64,000 nt of DNA from Fictibacillus halophilus. GTDB taxonomy: Bacteria > Bacillota > Bacilli > Bacillales > Fictibacillaceae. The position numbers and the translations under genes were made by a program. The stretch covers positions 2,976,001 through 3,040,000 of the forward strand of contig NZ_JAEACF010000001.1 of assembly GCF_016401385.1 (NCBI RefSeq), written 5' to 3'. Positions within the stretch are counted from its first letter, which is position 1; each line of letters starts with the position of its first letter. The notes under the pieces are model-generated. The model had not been told where the DNA came from, ran no database searches, and saw only the letters and a list, made by a program, of their open reading frames with translations. Shown here piece after piece: positions 8,651 through 18,520 of the stretch.

Positions 8651-8779
8651 TTTTGTGTGTAAAATGAAGAGATGTGTGCGTAAGTCATGTCGAAAAGAGT
8701 GGAGCGCAAGTCGAAATGTGCGCGTAAAACGAAAAAGTGTGCGTAAAAAGCTAATACATGTGCGTACGTGTAACAAAAT
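8651..8779. repeat. Irregular GTGTGCGTAA repeat array between two genes
   Basis: Degenerate copies of GTGTGCGTAA(A), several followed by GTCGAAA or ACGAAAAA, have their core at 8659, 8680, 8706, 8724, 8743 and 8764, spaced 18-26 nt. They fill most of the gap between the DegT and isomerase genes. Both strands stay open for long stretches here, but there is no ribosome binding site, so I read it as non-coding. Confidence 0.65.
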
Positions 8780-8801
8780 AAAAAACACGTACCGTACACG
8801 A

Positions 8802-10064
8802 CTAACTTCTTCCTATGTTCACACTTCTTTTTCTGTTCATAAAATAAGCCGCTACTTTTTCGATGGCGAGGCACGTCTCTTCTAAATCCTTTTCCGTATA
8901 AAATTCATTCACATTTAAGCGAACCGCTGTTTTCAACACGAGTTCTGCGTTCGGACAATCTCCTTCTTCATAGTTCTCACTCGTATATTGAAACGGTGTG
9001 TGTGTGCCTGGATAGGCTTGTTTTTCTTGAAACATCGTAAGCTGATAGATCACTTTCGGAATATAACCTGCGCCATTCGGTATTCCTTCTGCCTCTAGAG
9101 CTTCTGAAAACTCATCCCGTGTACAGCCTAGCGCTTCTTCATCCACTCTGAACATGTAGAACCAAAACGTGCTGTAGCTGTCATTCGGAATACGCGCTGG
9201 AAGAATACCTTTTATGCCTTCTAATCTTGCTTGAAGTTTCATGCCATACACGTTTCTCTGTTCGCAGATCCAATGCAGTTTCTTCAGTTGAGCAATTCCA
9301 ACCGCTCCTTGAAGCTCTGTCATTCGATAGTTTGGCGCTAGAAATGAGATATCTTTATCTACATCTGTTCCAAGTCTCTGATAGTTTTTATCTGCAAACG
9401 CATGTGTTTTTTTGTAGTCGTCTTCATCACCAGAATTCACTGTAACGATGCCACCATCGCCTGTTGAGATGTGCTTGAAATCGTTGGTGCTAAAACAGCC
9501 ATAATCACCTAGTGTGCCTGTTAGTCTTCCATTATAAGTAGCGAGGTAGCTTTGAGCACAGTCCTCGATCACTTTGAGGTTATGTTTTTTGGCAAGCTCC
9601 ATAATTTCATCCATCTCGCACGGATTCCCAGCCAAGTGAACAACAATGATCGCTTTTGTTCGAGCCGAAATCTTCTTCTCGATCGTCTGTGCTGTCATGT
9701 TATAACTGGTTGGACACACATCAGCAAATACGGGTACTGCGTTTTGATACAGCACCCCGATTATCGTCCCTTGATCTGTAATTGGACTTGTAATTACTTC
9801 GTCTCCTTCTGTCACCCCTGCTGCACCAAGAGCCACATGGATCGCAGCTGTGCCTGAGGATGTCGCTACACTATACGAAACGCCATATATTTCATTAAAG
9901 GTATGAAGAAACGTCTTCACTTTGTTTCCAAAGTGATAAAACAGCGTATTTTGTTCGAGAGCTTCCATCACTTGAAGGGCTTCGTCTATTCCAAATCGTT
10001 TGCCCGTTCCAAATGGTGTTGTCTTCGTCTTCCTTCCACCGTTTATAGCGAGTTCAGGCATCAT
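8802..10064 (-). CDS. DegT/DnrJ/EryC1/StrS-family PLP-dependent aminotransferase
   Basis: 420 aa. GGAGGGG at 10071-10077 serves either of two adjacent ATGs. Conserved blocks are SSGTAAIHVALGAAGV, GDEVITSPITDQGT, VHLAGNPCEMDEI, VIEDCAQSYLATYNGRLTGTLGDYGCFSTNDFKHISTGDGG (PLP lysine in DFKH) and NYRMTELQGAVGIAQLKKL. The family normally transaminates nucleotide-linked keto-sugars or cyclitols. In a catabolic locus it may act on a free amino or keto sugar, which is inference. The upstream NodB-like gene ends 3 nt before it. Confidence 0.9.
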   Translation of the reverse strand: MMPELAINGGRKTKTTPFGTGKRFGIDEALQVMEALEQNTLFYHFGNKVKTFLHTFNEIYGVSYSVATSSGTAAIHVALGAAGVTEGDEVITSPITDQGTIIGVLYQNAVPVFADVCPTSYNMTAQTIEKKISARTKAIIVVHLAGNPCEMDEIMELAKKHNLKVIEDCAQSYLATYNGRLTGTLGDYGCFSTNDFKHISTGDGGIVTVNSGDEDDYKKTHAFADKNYQRLGTDVDKDISFLAPNYRMTELQGAVGIAQLKKLHWICEQRNVYGMKLQARLEGIKGILPARIPNDSYSTFWFYMFRVDEEALGCTRDEFSEALEAEGIPNGAGYIPKVIYQLTMFQEKQAYPGTHTPFQYTSENYEEGDCPNAELVLKTAVRLNVNEFYTEKDLEETCLAIEKVAAYFMNRKRSVNIGRS

Positions 10065-10067
10065 CCT

Positions 10068-11753
10068 TCACCCCTCCATCAAAGCTTCATTTCTTGGAAC
10101 CACGTTCGTTGTTTTGACGCATTGAAGACCAAACTTATACGTGCCGTTAATCGCTGAACCATCTTGAACGGGAATATAGTACACAAGATCTTGTGACGGT
10201 TTGGGACCTTCTATAATAGGTGTCAGTGTGTTTGATAGACCTGTGATTTTAACAGTACGTCTTTCCCGCTCCCAACCGTTAATCTCGCATCCCGTCCAAA
10301 ATGTAAAACCTTCACTTCGGGCCGTCTCGATTAACTCGACAAACGCTTCTCGTACAGCTGGTTGTGTGTAGAGATGAATCTGATGAAAAAGGAAATGTCC
10401 CACACCGTTCACCTGTTTCACTGCAGCTAAGAAGGGTTTGATCACCGACGTATCCGCTAAGCTATGATGATTAAGGTCTTGCGTTAAAAATCCGATCTCC
10501 AGCACATCATAGTTCCGATTTTCTTCATCATGCCAGGAAATCGGAAAATAAGGATGACATGTACCGAACAGCATACCGATGTTTCCTTTTTTGCTAGGTC
10601 CACGGCTTTCATCACTTTGAATACCATTCTCCTCACACCATTTAAAAAATTCTCCCCAGCCTTCAAACCGAGTATAGTGATTTTTATTGGATATCACGGT
10701 TGTTTTTCCAGTCGCTTTTTTTAGCCAGTCTGCCTGACGCTTAAATTCTTCTTCTGACCAAACTCCATTCTCTTTTTCAAGGGCATTGTAATGAAGAGCA
10801 ATCTCTTGACCAGCATCCATCAGCTCTGGATATATTTCCGGTGAGTAACCAGGTTCAATGATGCACCACGTTGCACGCACATCTGTCTGTTTCACAAGAT
10901 CCAGTGTCGTATATGCCGATTGATCATTATTCGTGTCACTGTCAAATGAGATCATCGCCACCTGGTCAATATGCTCTGGCCAATACCCTTTAAAGGGTAG
11001 AGTGGAGCCTTCATGCAAAAGTTCTTTAACAAGTTGTGAAAAGAATACCTCTTTCCATAGATCTGCATAAGGGTGGGGAAAATAGGATATTCCCGTTGGC
11101 GATTTAACACGATCTAGTTCCCAATCTAACGCAAATTCATCATCCGCTTTTAATATCCCTTCGTCTAAGTTGGCCGTACCGTCTAGTGCTGGAACACCAT
11201 CCTTCGTTACGGGGTTTCCTCCTTGCTGAAGGGTGACGATCGTATACGGAATATCAACTGCCCATCTGCACAGTTTTCCTTTTTCATAAGAAAACGACTG
11301 ATAGAGTGGAGAGCTTTCATTACCTGCTGTAACCTTACCGCTCGTCACTACAGCTCGTTCCCCAATCCAAGGGACGCTGTTGAAGAACCGGAGGGGAACC
11401 TCAGTTGTCCCCTCACCTTCAACGTGTGCGTAGCCTTTTTCAATGAGAGCATCTGTAGTCATGCCAAATTCATGAGCAAGAAAGTTAAGCCCGCTAAAAG
11501 ACACAAGCGTACCTCCGTTCTTCATGAATGCCTTTAAACCTTTAATCTTATCGCCTGCCTCATCACAAGCAGCAACAATAACGCAATCGTATTTTAATAA
11601 TTGATTTTCATCAGCTGTATAAACCCATTCAAAAGGTGCACCAATATGGTCTAAAATTTCTCCGACATATCTTTGAAACACATTTTCTCCACGATCCCAA
11701 AGCATCTGTGCAGCTTCAGTCTCTAGCAAAACACCTACTCTTGCTATCCTCAT
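10068..11753 (-). CDS. Two-domain protein: GATase/DJ-1-like N-terminus plus NodB-like (polysaccharide deacetylase-like) domain
   Basis: 561 aa from MRIARVGVLLETEAA, chosen for AGAGGAGA ending about 8 nt upstream. Residues 1-130 resemble a class I glutamine-amidotransferase-like or trehalose-utilisation-like fold (YDCVIVAACDEAGDKIKGLKAFMKNGGTLVSFSG). The segment around VAMISFDSDTNNDQSAYTTLDLVKQTDVRATWCII and IYPELMDAGQEIALHYN has the shape of a NodB barrel. The metal site is altered: SFDSD stands where TFDD is usual, and ALHYN replaces the HxxxH motif. It may therefore be a diverged deacetylase or a non-catalytic relative. No signal peptide, so cytosolic. Confidence 0.7.
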   Translation of the reverse strand: MRIARVGVLLETEAAQMLWDRGENVFQRYVGEILDHIGAPFEWVYTADENQLLKYDCVIVAACDEAGDKIKGLKAFMKNGGTLVSFSGLNFLAHEFGMTTDALIEKGYAHVEGEGTTEVPLRFFNSVPWIGERAVVTSGKVTAGNESSPLYQSFSYEKGKLCRWAVDIPYTIVTLQQGGNPVTKDGVPALDGTANLDEGILKADDEFALDWELDRVKSPTGISYFPHPYADLWKEVFFSQLVKELLHEGSTLPFKGYWPEHIDQVAMISFDSDTNNDQSAYTTLDLVKQTDVRATWCIIEPGYSPEIYPELMDAGQEIALHYNALEKENGVWSEEEFKRQADWLKKATGKTTVISNKNHYTRFEGWGEFFKWCEENGIQSDESRGPSKKGNIGMLFGTCHPYFPISWHDEENRNYDVLEIGFLTQDLNHHSLADTSVIKPFLAAVKQVNGVGHFLFHQIHLYTQPAVREAFVELIETARSEGFTFWTGCEINGWERERRTVKITGLSNTLTPIIEGPKPSQDLVYYIPVQDGSAINGTYKFGLQCVKTTNVVPRNEALMEG

Positions 11754-11766
11754 GTCCATTTCTCCT

Positions 11767-14409
11767 CTATTCTGTAACTGTAATTTTACAAATGCTTGTA
11801 AACTGTCCATCTTCTGTTGTCACTGTGATGTTGGCTGTACCTGGGTTTAGAGCTAAAACGTTACCTGCAGCATCAACTGATGCAACGTTGCTGTTGTCTG
11901 AGGTCCACGACACTTTTTTATTCGTTGCTATTTCCGGATAAACGAGCGCGCTCAGTTTAATGGACTCTGCTACCTTTAAGGTAACCTCTTCTTCTGAAAG
12001 CTTGACATGTGTTACTGAAACCGTTGGATCATTAACGGTGTAACGAATCAGGTGACTCTTTTCCTTCATATAAAAATTACCAAGATGATCTTGTGCAAGT
12101 CCGCCGATCTCTCCTGAATGAAGTTCTGTAATCTCTTTTGTGTCAGAATCGATAAAGAAGAAATGTCCGTCAATCGTTGCGTACATCTTCTGATCTTTTT
12201 CAGACCAGACCATCTGGGCATCCCCCCATCTAGCTCCGTTTATCTCAAACTTTTCTTCTGAATAAATGACTTCATTTGTTTCTGTATCCAAAATAAACAG
12301 GTTCCCATCTGCAAAGCCCCAAATGTTTCCGTCAGGTCCTTCTTTTAACGCCGTAATAGACTGTGCTCCAGAAACAGGAACAAATTCTAATGTTTTTTGT
12401 TTTGATGCGACATCATATAAAAATAATTTTGCTTCCTTCTCAGATGGCTCTTGGCCTAAGCCGCCACGAATCGTCGTTCCACCGTAAACGACACCGTCCC
12501 TGTACGCTAATGAGATCACAGATTGATTCTGTACAATGTTTCTAAACGTTTCTACTGATTTTGTAGTGGTGTCATAAACGGTAAGTGCTCCTCCAAGTTT
12601 TCCATAGTCAGGAATTGTCCCGATAAACAATTTGCCTTCTTGTTCCACACCAAGCATCGCGTATGGACGATCTTGCTCAGTTGCTTTCAGATCAAATAGC
12701 AATAACGGATTCACGTTCTTTTTCCAAGGTTTTGTAGTATCATGTTCATAAATTTTCGCACCAGGGTAAACACCGTAATAGATTTTGTTTCCGATCGATG
12801 TTATTCCTTCTGACTGACCAACTCCCGAAAACTGTGCTTTTGTGTTTGATAGCGGATCAAAGATAGCAATTCCGCCCGATAAGAAACCAGAGCTATAGAT
12901 GCTTCCTTCTGGCCCCGTAAAAATAGACTTGATTTCGGTCGGTTGACGCAGCAAAGGCAGTGTTGTGACCTGCAGTTTTTTTGTTTCAAGATTGTATTTG
13001 ATATACGTGCCGTTGTAGTTTCCAGCAAGAGCAGAGAGCGTGTAACCTGGAAACTCTGGATCGTCATAAGCCATGATTCCAAATCCAACGATGTTCTCAC
13101 CTAGGTTGATGCCTGTATCTGCCGTTTCTTTACTTTGAATATTGTAGGTCAATAACTTCCCGCCGTACGTGTAATAGATGGTCTCACCATCTGGAGCAAG
13201 CGGTGAAACTCCTCTAGAGTGGGCACTAAACGAGCTTTCTACTTCTTCTGTTTCAAGGTCTATGACAAGCATAGGATATGTTCCGTTCTCCACACGCGCA
13301 AAGAGCTTTCCACCTTCAATATCCATGTCATACACTGATTTTGAAGAAGCATACTCTGCGGGTAGAATATCTACTTTCTCACCTGTTGTCAGGTTGTATT
13401 TTATTAAATGTGCATGTGAACCAACACCTGCATACAGTGTGTTTGTATCCGCGTTGTATTCAACGCTTCTTACATATTCTTCACCCGCTGCCATCGTTCC
13501 GTAATCGGTAAAGCCTGTCGCTGGGTCATATTGAAAGGCTTTTGCGCGAGGATACGTCCCGCCATAGATCTTTCCATCCTTACCAGGCTTCAGATCCCAG
13601 ATCACGGTCTCACCTGGAACGGGTTGACCAAGATCTACTACGGTTTTCTTCACCGGATCATATTCATATAAATGGCCTTGCGAATAAGATCCAACGTATA
13701 CTTTTCCGTTATCTGCCACGGTGACTGCCCATGCACCAGCAGCACCTGGAAGGTCATACACTTCTAATGATTCTTTTGTCTCTGCATTTAACACCTGCAG
13801 TTTTGCGGGCTCTCCAACCACTACGGTATAGATCAGATGCTCGCCATTCTGTGTTGTAACAAACGATCCTTCCATGACTGTCAGGTTGGAAATCTGTGTG
13901 CCAAGGTCTTCTATTTTTGACTCTGCTTTTACACTCTTGGTCGTTTCCGCAATCAACTTCCCTTTTTCACTAACCAGTTGAAAGCGAAGGACATATTGAC
14001 CAGATTGGGAGAACTTTAATGTTCCTGTCTTTTGGTACTCAAATTGTTTCGGAAGGTTTAAGTGTTCTACTGTTCCAGAATTTAGAACGGATTCTGGTTT
14101 ACCTTCTTGGCGTTCATAACGAAACAAAATATCTCCTGGACCTGATACTTTTTCAAATACTAGCTTTGCATTTTTATAGCTTTTACTTTTCTTTGTTGTT
14201 TTTAGGCTTAATGTCCCTTGGAGATAGCTCCCTACATCTACCACTTCAGGAAACTCAACATTCATCTCATATTTTGAGTTATTCTTATGTTTTGCAGTGG
14301 TTTCTTCTCCCCATACAGATAAAGGCATAGTTGTCGCAAGTGTTGATAGAAACAGTACAAAAGCAATCAAAGTGATCATAGGTCGGTTTTTCCAATACAT
14401 CGTTTTCAT
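11767..14409 (-). CDS. Secreted multi-domain beta-propeller protein with C-terminal Ig-like (BIG2) domain
   Basis: 880 aa. A signal peptide ends near residue 35 (LATTMPLSVWGEE). An Ig-like N-domain (about 48-165) precedes a long beta-propeller (about 170-790) with repeated blades such as VYVGSYSQGHLYEYDP, KIYGGTYPRAKAFQYDP and LYAGVGSHAHLIKYNL. A BIG2 module (about 797-880) ends it (VSWTSDNSNVASVDAAGNV..PGTANITVTT). Such propellers occur in surface polysaccharide-binding and lyase-like proteins. No catalytic site is visible. It is paralogous to the cytosolic protein at 19525-21300. It lies in the lyase operon, 4 nt after the heparinase-like gene. Confidence 0.82.
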   Translation of the reverse strand: MKTMYWKNRPMITLIAFVLFLSTLATTMPLSVWGEETTAKHKNNSKYEMNVEFPEVVDVGSYLQGTLSLKTTKKSKSYKNAKLVFEKVSGPGDILFRYERQEGKPESVLNSGTVEHLNLPKQFEYQKTGTLKFSQSGQYVLRFQLVSEKGKLIAETTKSVKAESKIEDLGTQISNLTVMEGSFVTTQNGEHLIYTVVVGEPAKLQVLNAETKESLEVYDLPGAAGAWAVTVADNGKVYVGSYSQGHLYEYDPVKKTVVDLGQPVPGETVIWDLKPGKDGKIYGGTYPRAKAFQYDPATGFTDYGTMAAGEEYVRSVEYNADTNTLYAGVGSHAHLIKYNLTTGEKVDILPAEYASSKSVYDMDIEGGKLFARVENGTYPMLVIDLETEEVESSFSAHSRGVSPLAPDGETIYYTYGGKLLTYNIQSKETADTGINLGENIVGFGIMAYDDPEFPGYTLSALAGNYNGTYIKYNLETKKLQVTTLPLLRQPTEIKSIFTGPEGSIYSSGFLSGGIAIFDPLSNTKAQFSGVGQSEGITSIGNKIYYGVYPGAKIYEHDTTKPWKKNVNPLLLFDLKATEQDRPYAMLGVEQEGKLFIGTIPDYGKLGGALTVYDTTTKSVETFRNIVQNQSVISLAYRDGVVYGGTTIRGGLGQEPSEKEAKLFLYDVASKQKTLEFVPVSGAQSITALKEGPDGNIWGFADGNLFILDTETNEVIYSEEKFEINGARWGDAQMVWSEKDQKMYATIDGHFFFIDSDTKEITELHSGEIGGLAQDHLGNFYMKEKSHLIRYTVNDPTVSVTHVKLSEEEVTLKVAESIKLSALVYPEIATNKKVSWTSDNSNVASVDAAGNVLALNPGTANITVTTEDGQFTSICKITVTE

Positions 14410-14413
14410 CCTC

Positions 14414-17023
14414 CTATAGATTTACCTGAATTTTGTGTTCTCCTTTATCAATCACAAGGCTAAGTTCTGAGGACATGGTATGCTCTATTAAACTCTCATT
14501 AACCGTCACTGATTGAACGACACCGTGAACAACGATATGAAGTTCTTGTTGTGCAGTAGAAGTTATCCAAACCGTAACACTGCTATTCTTCTTCTCTACC
14601 GAAAAGCAACATTGCTCTTGGGACAACAGCCAAAACTCTCTATGAATTAGATAGCTACCGTTCGTACAGCTCCAACGTATAGGATCTTCATATAGATATT
14701 GAGCATCTGTTACGCTTCCGCTGCTGCTTGTTAATAAGCAATTTGATAGATTTGCAAAAAAGAAATGAGACTGTAGTATTTCTTGCCACTTCAAACTCAC
14801 GTATTCGTCTGTTCTAACTACTTTTGGTTGAGGGGAATGGTTTTGAAATGAATCCACAACATGGATGGGTTCTTTTTTAATAAAAAGTTCTGAAACAGCC
14901 ATGTGATAATTACTGGATGCCTCATTTTTTTCGATCACTATAAACAGGATGCTGTTGTTTCCTTTTTTCAAATAAAGGCGACCGAGGTCATGAATAGATC
15001 CTTGTACGTCAAACTCATGATAACCGTCAATGGTCGCAGCTGTTCTTCCGTTCACGATGACTTCATACTTTCCTTGCTTTGCACTCATATAAGGTCTGTA
15101 ATAAACGAAATAGGCTCCTTCTTCTTCACAAGAAAAAGTAAATTCAATCCTCTCGTTTATTTTTTCAGAATGAAAATAAGCGTATGGGAAATCTGCTGTT
15201 TTTCTTTCTAACAGCCGCGCTGTTTGACAGCTAACAGGTAGATGAATAAAGGAGTGAGTCGGTTCCTCTACCGTTCCATATAACGGTCTTATCCAAGTGA
15301 TAGTTGGTCCTTCATTACTCTTCACTGTTATGTCTGTGTATTTTCCGTACGCCTCTGCGCCTGGATACGTTTTTAACTCAGCAGAAGCTGATTGAGGATG
15401 TAATATCTGCAGATCCAGACCATGGTGATCACCATAGACTCTGTAAGAATTCTTCTTTTGGTCCGTCCAATGTCCTAGCGAATGAAAAAGAAAGCTTAGA
15501 TCAAGAATCTCGCCACTATCAACGTCATCAATCACAATGTATTGACTTTGATCGATGTGAAAGATTTTCCGGTTCCATACGAGATGCTTTTCATATACGT
15601 CTATGGCTGTACCTTTTACATATTGGTAGAAGGGCGAAATGAAAGCTTCCGTAATTGAACTCTGACCTCGCTTAATCTGGCCTTTTCCATTAACAAGCAT
15701 CGCATTATGTCCAACAGTCCCTAATGTAAAGTCACGTCTGGGTCCTGGTACGTAATCTTGATAACCTGGGTTAGTTATCAACCATTCACCTGATACATTT
15801 ATACTCAAGTTATTTTGATCGAAGTGGTTGTGGTCACGTTCAGACGGACTCGATGTGAACCCGAGCATATGCGTATTTTCTTTCCATCCCGAACGAATAG
15901 AAGCCCAACCAATGGATTGAAAGACTTTTGAGGTTGGAAAATCGAGCACTTCATCTGGTGACACCGTTAATGAATCTTGTTTTTTATAATGAAAAAGCAA
16001 ATCTTCCGACCAAGAGCCGTAACTCTGTACATAGTCGTGCAGTATCGGATCATCACACGTCTCAGATAAAAAAATCAGCAGACTTGTTAGATCTAGGTTG
16101 TGATAGGAATCAGAAAAATTGGCAAAAGTAGCACGGTTTCCACACCCTTGAAAATAGATAATCTGATTTAAAATTTCTTGAGTCAAATAGGGATGCTGTA
16201 TGAGTGAAGCCCCAGTTATTCGATAATTTGCGTATAATGCAGAAACGATGTGTTGAAGAGCAACCGTATCATAGTGCAGCCCTTCTGATTCTTTGCGATC
16301 AAGCTTGCTCTCTAAGTAATAGGCTAAGTAACGACTGGATTCTTTTTGGAATACTTCGGTCTCTTCTCGACGGCCATGAAGCGTCAAGGAAGCGATCATC
16401 ATAGCAGACATTCCTGCAACAAAAATATTGTGTTGATCTACAGCCCCAAAAAGCTGTTTTAATGGTTGTAATCCCTTTTCGATCAGTGCCTCTTCTACAA
16501 TTTCCACCTCATCTGGAGTTAGCTCTGAATAAAGAAGATCATAAGAATAGGACACCGCCATCGTGAATATAGGAAGACTCAAACTCCACAGAGCACCTTT
16601 ATCAGGAAACTCATACCACCTTGTGAACTTACAAAGTGCTATAAGTAATTCTTTTGCTTTGTCTTTGTAGGATTTTCTATTGGTAAGACAGAATGCTTTT
16701 GTTAATGTTTCTAATCTAGATTTAATTTGAAGTGAGACTTGGGTCCAAAACGGATACTCCTTGTATCCAGGAGGATTCATCAGGTTTAAGATGTCCTTGA
16801 TCTGCAGTGGGTGATTCATCGTGATGATTGAAGGCGCATTCGGGTATGTAATCGTTATTTTTTGTTCGTTTTTATAGAGATTCGCTCTTTGGATCAAATG
16901 ATCTCCAATCTGCTTATAATGGCTGTTGGCTGCATGAGGTTTGGTGTTATCTACACGATCACGAATCATGTTCAGGTCAGCTTCAGTAAAGAATAAACGC
17001 GGACTTGTAAGTTGATTGATCAT
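14414..17023 (-). CDS. Heparinase II/III-family polysaccharide lyase, cytosolic
   Basis: About 869 aa from the ATG at 17023; AAGGAGGT (17031-17038) overlaps and so excludes the GTG at 17032. The first ~380 residues are an alpha/alpha-toroid (KAFCLTNRKSYKDKAKELLIALCKF; DQHNIFVAGMSAMMIASL). The central beta-sandwich carries the Heparinase_II/III C-terminal signature ERDHNHFDQNNLSINVSGEW and GHNAMLVNGKGQ. An added C-terminal beta domain follows from about residue 600. Relatives cleave uronic-acid-containing chains by beta-elimination. No signal peptide is seen, so it should act on imported oligosaccharides. It is first in its operon, behind a promoter with the shared operator motif. Confidence 0.87.
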   Translation of the reverse strand: MINQLTSPRLFFTEADLNMIRDRVDNTKPHAANSHYKQIGDHLIQRANLYKNEQKITITYPNAPSIITMNHPLQIKDILNLMNPPGYKEYPFWTQVSLQIKSRLETLTKAFCLTNRKSYKDKAKELLIALCKFTRWYEFPDKGALWSLSLPIFTMAVSYSYDLLYSELTPDEVEIVEEALIEKGLQPLKQLFGAVDQHNIFVAGMSAMMIASLTLHGRREETEVFQKESSRYLAYYLESKLDRKESEGLHYDTVALQHIVSALYANYRITGASLIQHPYLTQEILNQIIYFQGCGNRATFANFSDSYHNLDLTSLLIFLSETCDDPILHDYVQSYGSWSEDLLFHYKKQDSLTVSPDEVLDFPTSKVFQSIGWASIRSGWKENTHMLGFTSSPSERDHNHFDQNNLSINVSGEWLITNPGYQDYVPGPRRDFTLGTVGHNAMLVNGKGQIKRGQSSITEAFISPFYQYVKGTAIDVYEKHLVWNRKIFHIDQSQYIVIDDVDSGEILDLSFLFHSLGHWTDQKKNSYRVYGDHHGLDLQILHPQSASAELKTYPGAEAYGKYTDITVKSNEGPTITWIRPLYGTVEEPTHSFIHLPVSCQTARLLERKTADFPYAYFHSEKINERIEFTFSCEEEGAYFVYYRPYMSAKQGKYEVIVNGRTAATIDGYHEFDVQGSIHDLGRLYLKKGNNSILFIVIEKNEASSNYHMAVSELFIKKEPIHVVDSFQNHSPQPKVVRTDEYVSLKWQEILQSHFFFANLSNCLLTSSSGSVTDAQYLYEDPIRWSCTNGSYLIHREFWLLSQEQCCFSVEKKNSSVTVWITSTAQQELHIVVHGVVQSVTVNESLIEHTMSSELSLVIDKGEHKIQVNL

Positions 17024-17044
17024 GTTACACACCTCCTTGTAGAC

Positions 17045-17085
17045 GTGTATTTTACTTGTATACGAAAAGGTATAGAAAAAGGCAA
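17045..17085 (-). promoter_or_regulatory. Promoter with operator-like motif for the heparinase-like operon
   Basis: On the minus strand TTGCCT (17080-17085), a 17-nt spacer, then TATACA (17057-17062) make a SigA-like promoter. Positions 17045-17065 contain TGTAT, then AC, then TGTATAC (plus-strand reading), matching the motif at 24511-24531 at most positions. The motif overlaps the -10, as expected for a repressor site. Confidence 0.65.
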
Positions 17086-17104
17086 TGAAGGGGGTAACAT
17101 TGCC
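17075..17104 (-). terminator. Terminator after the GntR-SBP regulator
   Basis: On the minus strand GGCAATG and CATTGCC form a 7-bp stem around a 10-nt loop, followed by TTTTTCT. It starts directly after the regulator stop codon. Its right arm also supplies the -35 of the next promoter, so terminator and promoter are interlocked. Confidence 0.8.
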
Positions 17105-18502
17105 TTATTTCACGTTCATCACGGACTTATTCTCTAAAAGATCTTGCACTCTTTCGCAAACATCATCTACTCTTTCCATATTTGCCCATAGCAGATGGAG
17201 TTCGTATTGAATGCTGATGATCTCATCCTGAGTAAGTCCAAAATCTTTAACGGGTACCGCATGTTCCATCGACTTCAAGAACACATGATAATTTTCGGGG
17301 TGATTGTCTTTGTTCATGATATCCTCATTGGCAGCAATTCTACACGAAGCAGGAATGGTGCACATATTCTGCTTAATCACCATCTGCGCTTCATCACTTA
17401 CCATAAAATCAACCAATGATCTTGCTACTTCTTTATAGGCACTATCTGAGTTAATGCCTAATCCTCCGCCCAACAGCAGTGTTGCGGGCTCCTTTTGCTT
17501 AGGAAGCTGCATGACATCCCAGTCAAATCCACAATCCTTAAACTCATTCATAAAGTAATACGTCGTTAGAATCATTGCCGCACGTTTTTTCATGAAAAGA
17601 TCTTCCGCCAGCTGATTGCTTCCGTGCGTGAAAACAGGAGAAACTTTATGCTTATACATGAGGTCCACACAATATTGAAGAGCTTCTTTATTGGCTTTTT
17701 GGTTCATGATGGATTCTCCATCTTTTCTAAATCCGCCTCCGTTCTGCAACAAGAATACCGGCCATCTGTTAGGGGCAGAAGAAAAACAAAATCCAAATGT
17801 TTCTACAATGCTGTCGTTATTAACAACCGTGCTGTCTTTAGATACTTGCAGCAGCTGATTCCAAGACTTGATGTTCGATTCAGATTTTTTTATAAGGTCT
17901 TTGTTATAACAGATCACAACAGGAGAAAACACAAAAGGTACAGCTTTTTGTTTATTTTGATGTGTAAACATTCTCGAGACTGCCGAGTATGTCTTAAAGT
18001 TTTTAGGTGTGTGTTCTTCAAGGTAACGTGTACCATTCAGTTCTGTAACGTCACGAAAGTGGTGATCTGATAGAATAAAAACATCCGGTCCGTTCCCTGT
18101 TTTTATAGCTGAAAGAATGGTTTTAGCGTAACTATCGTTTGGATAGATCTCTAATTCTACCTTCACAAAAGGATTTTTTTGTTCAAACATCTTAATGATC
18201 TTTTTTACAACGTCGATCTCATAGGATGTGGAGAACCAAGCTAACTTAATGCTTTGTTTGTTCTGATTCTCTTGAAAAACAACACGATTCCCCTTACCCG
18301 GAATCTTCTCGATCAATCCTTCCTCAACAAGCTCAGCCAATCCTTTGCGAATGGACACTCTGCTCAGTTCAAACTGTTGAGACAACGTGTTCTCTGGCAG
18401 AATAAACTCCCCACGCTTAATCTTTCCACTTAAAATTTCATTACGTAGCTTTCTTAAAAAGTGTTGAAATTTTTCTTGGAAATCATCTTTTTTTCTTAGC
18501 AA
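17105..18502 (-). CDS. GntR-type wHTH fused to an extracellular solute-binding-protein (family 1) domain, transcriptional regulator
   Basis: 465 aa with a TTG start (GGAGAG eight nt upstream). Residues 8-75 form a GntR winged helix (GEFILPENTLSQQFELSRVSIRKGLAELVEEGLIEKIPGKG). Residues 85-450 look like a family 1 sugar-binding protein (VKVELEIYPNDSYAKTILSAIKTGNGPDVFIL; FVFSPVVICYNKDLI; LQNGGGF; AAMILTTYYFMNEF; VPVKDF). There is no signal peptide, so the binding fold must sense a ligand in the cytosol. It is the last gene of the importer operon and is followed by a terminator, then by the lyase promoter. Probable regulator of both operons (inference). Confidence 0.87.
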   Translation of the reverse strand: MLRKKDDFQEKFQHFLRKLRNEILSGKIKRGEFILPENTLSQQFELSRVSIRKGLAELVEEGLIEKIPGKGNRVVFQENQNKQSIKLAWFSTSYEIDVVKKIIKMFEQKNPFVKVELEIYPNDSYAKTILSAIKTGNGPDVFILSDHHFRDVTELNGTRYLEEHTPKNFKTYSAVSRMFTHQNKQKAVPFVFSPVVICYNKDLIKKSESNIKSWNQLLQVSKDSTVVNNDSIVETFGFCFSSAPNRWPVFLLQNGGGFRKDGESIMNQKANKEALQYCVDLMYKHKVSPVFTHGSNQLAEDLFMKKRAAMILTTYYFMNEFKDCGFDWDVMQLPKQKEPATLLLGGGLGINSDSAYKEVARSLVDFMVSDEAQMVIKQNMCTIPASCRIAANEDIMNKDNHPENYHVFLKSMEHAVPVKDFGLTQDEIISIQYELHLLWANMERVDDVCERVQDLLENKSVMNVK

Positions 18503-18520
18503 TATGATTCTCTCCAGACA

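Noticed and set aside
8628-8885. ORFs on both strands over the GTGTGCGTAA array
   Set aside because: Open only because of the repeat; no start with a ribosome site and unusual Arg/Lys/Val composition.
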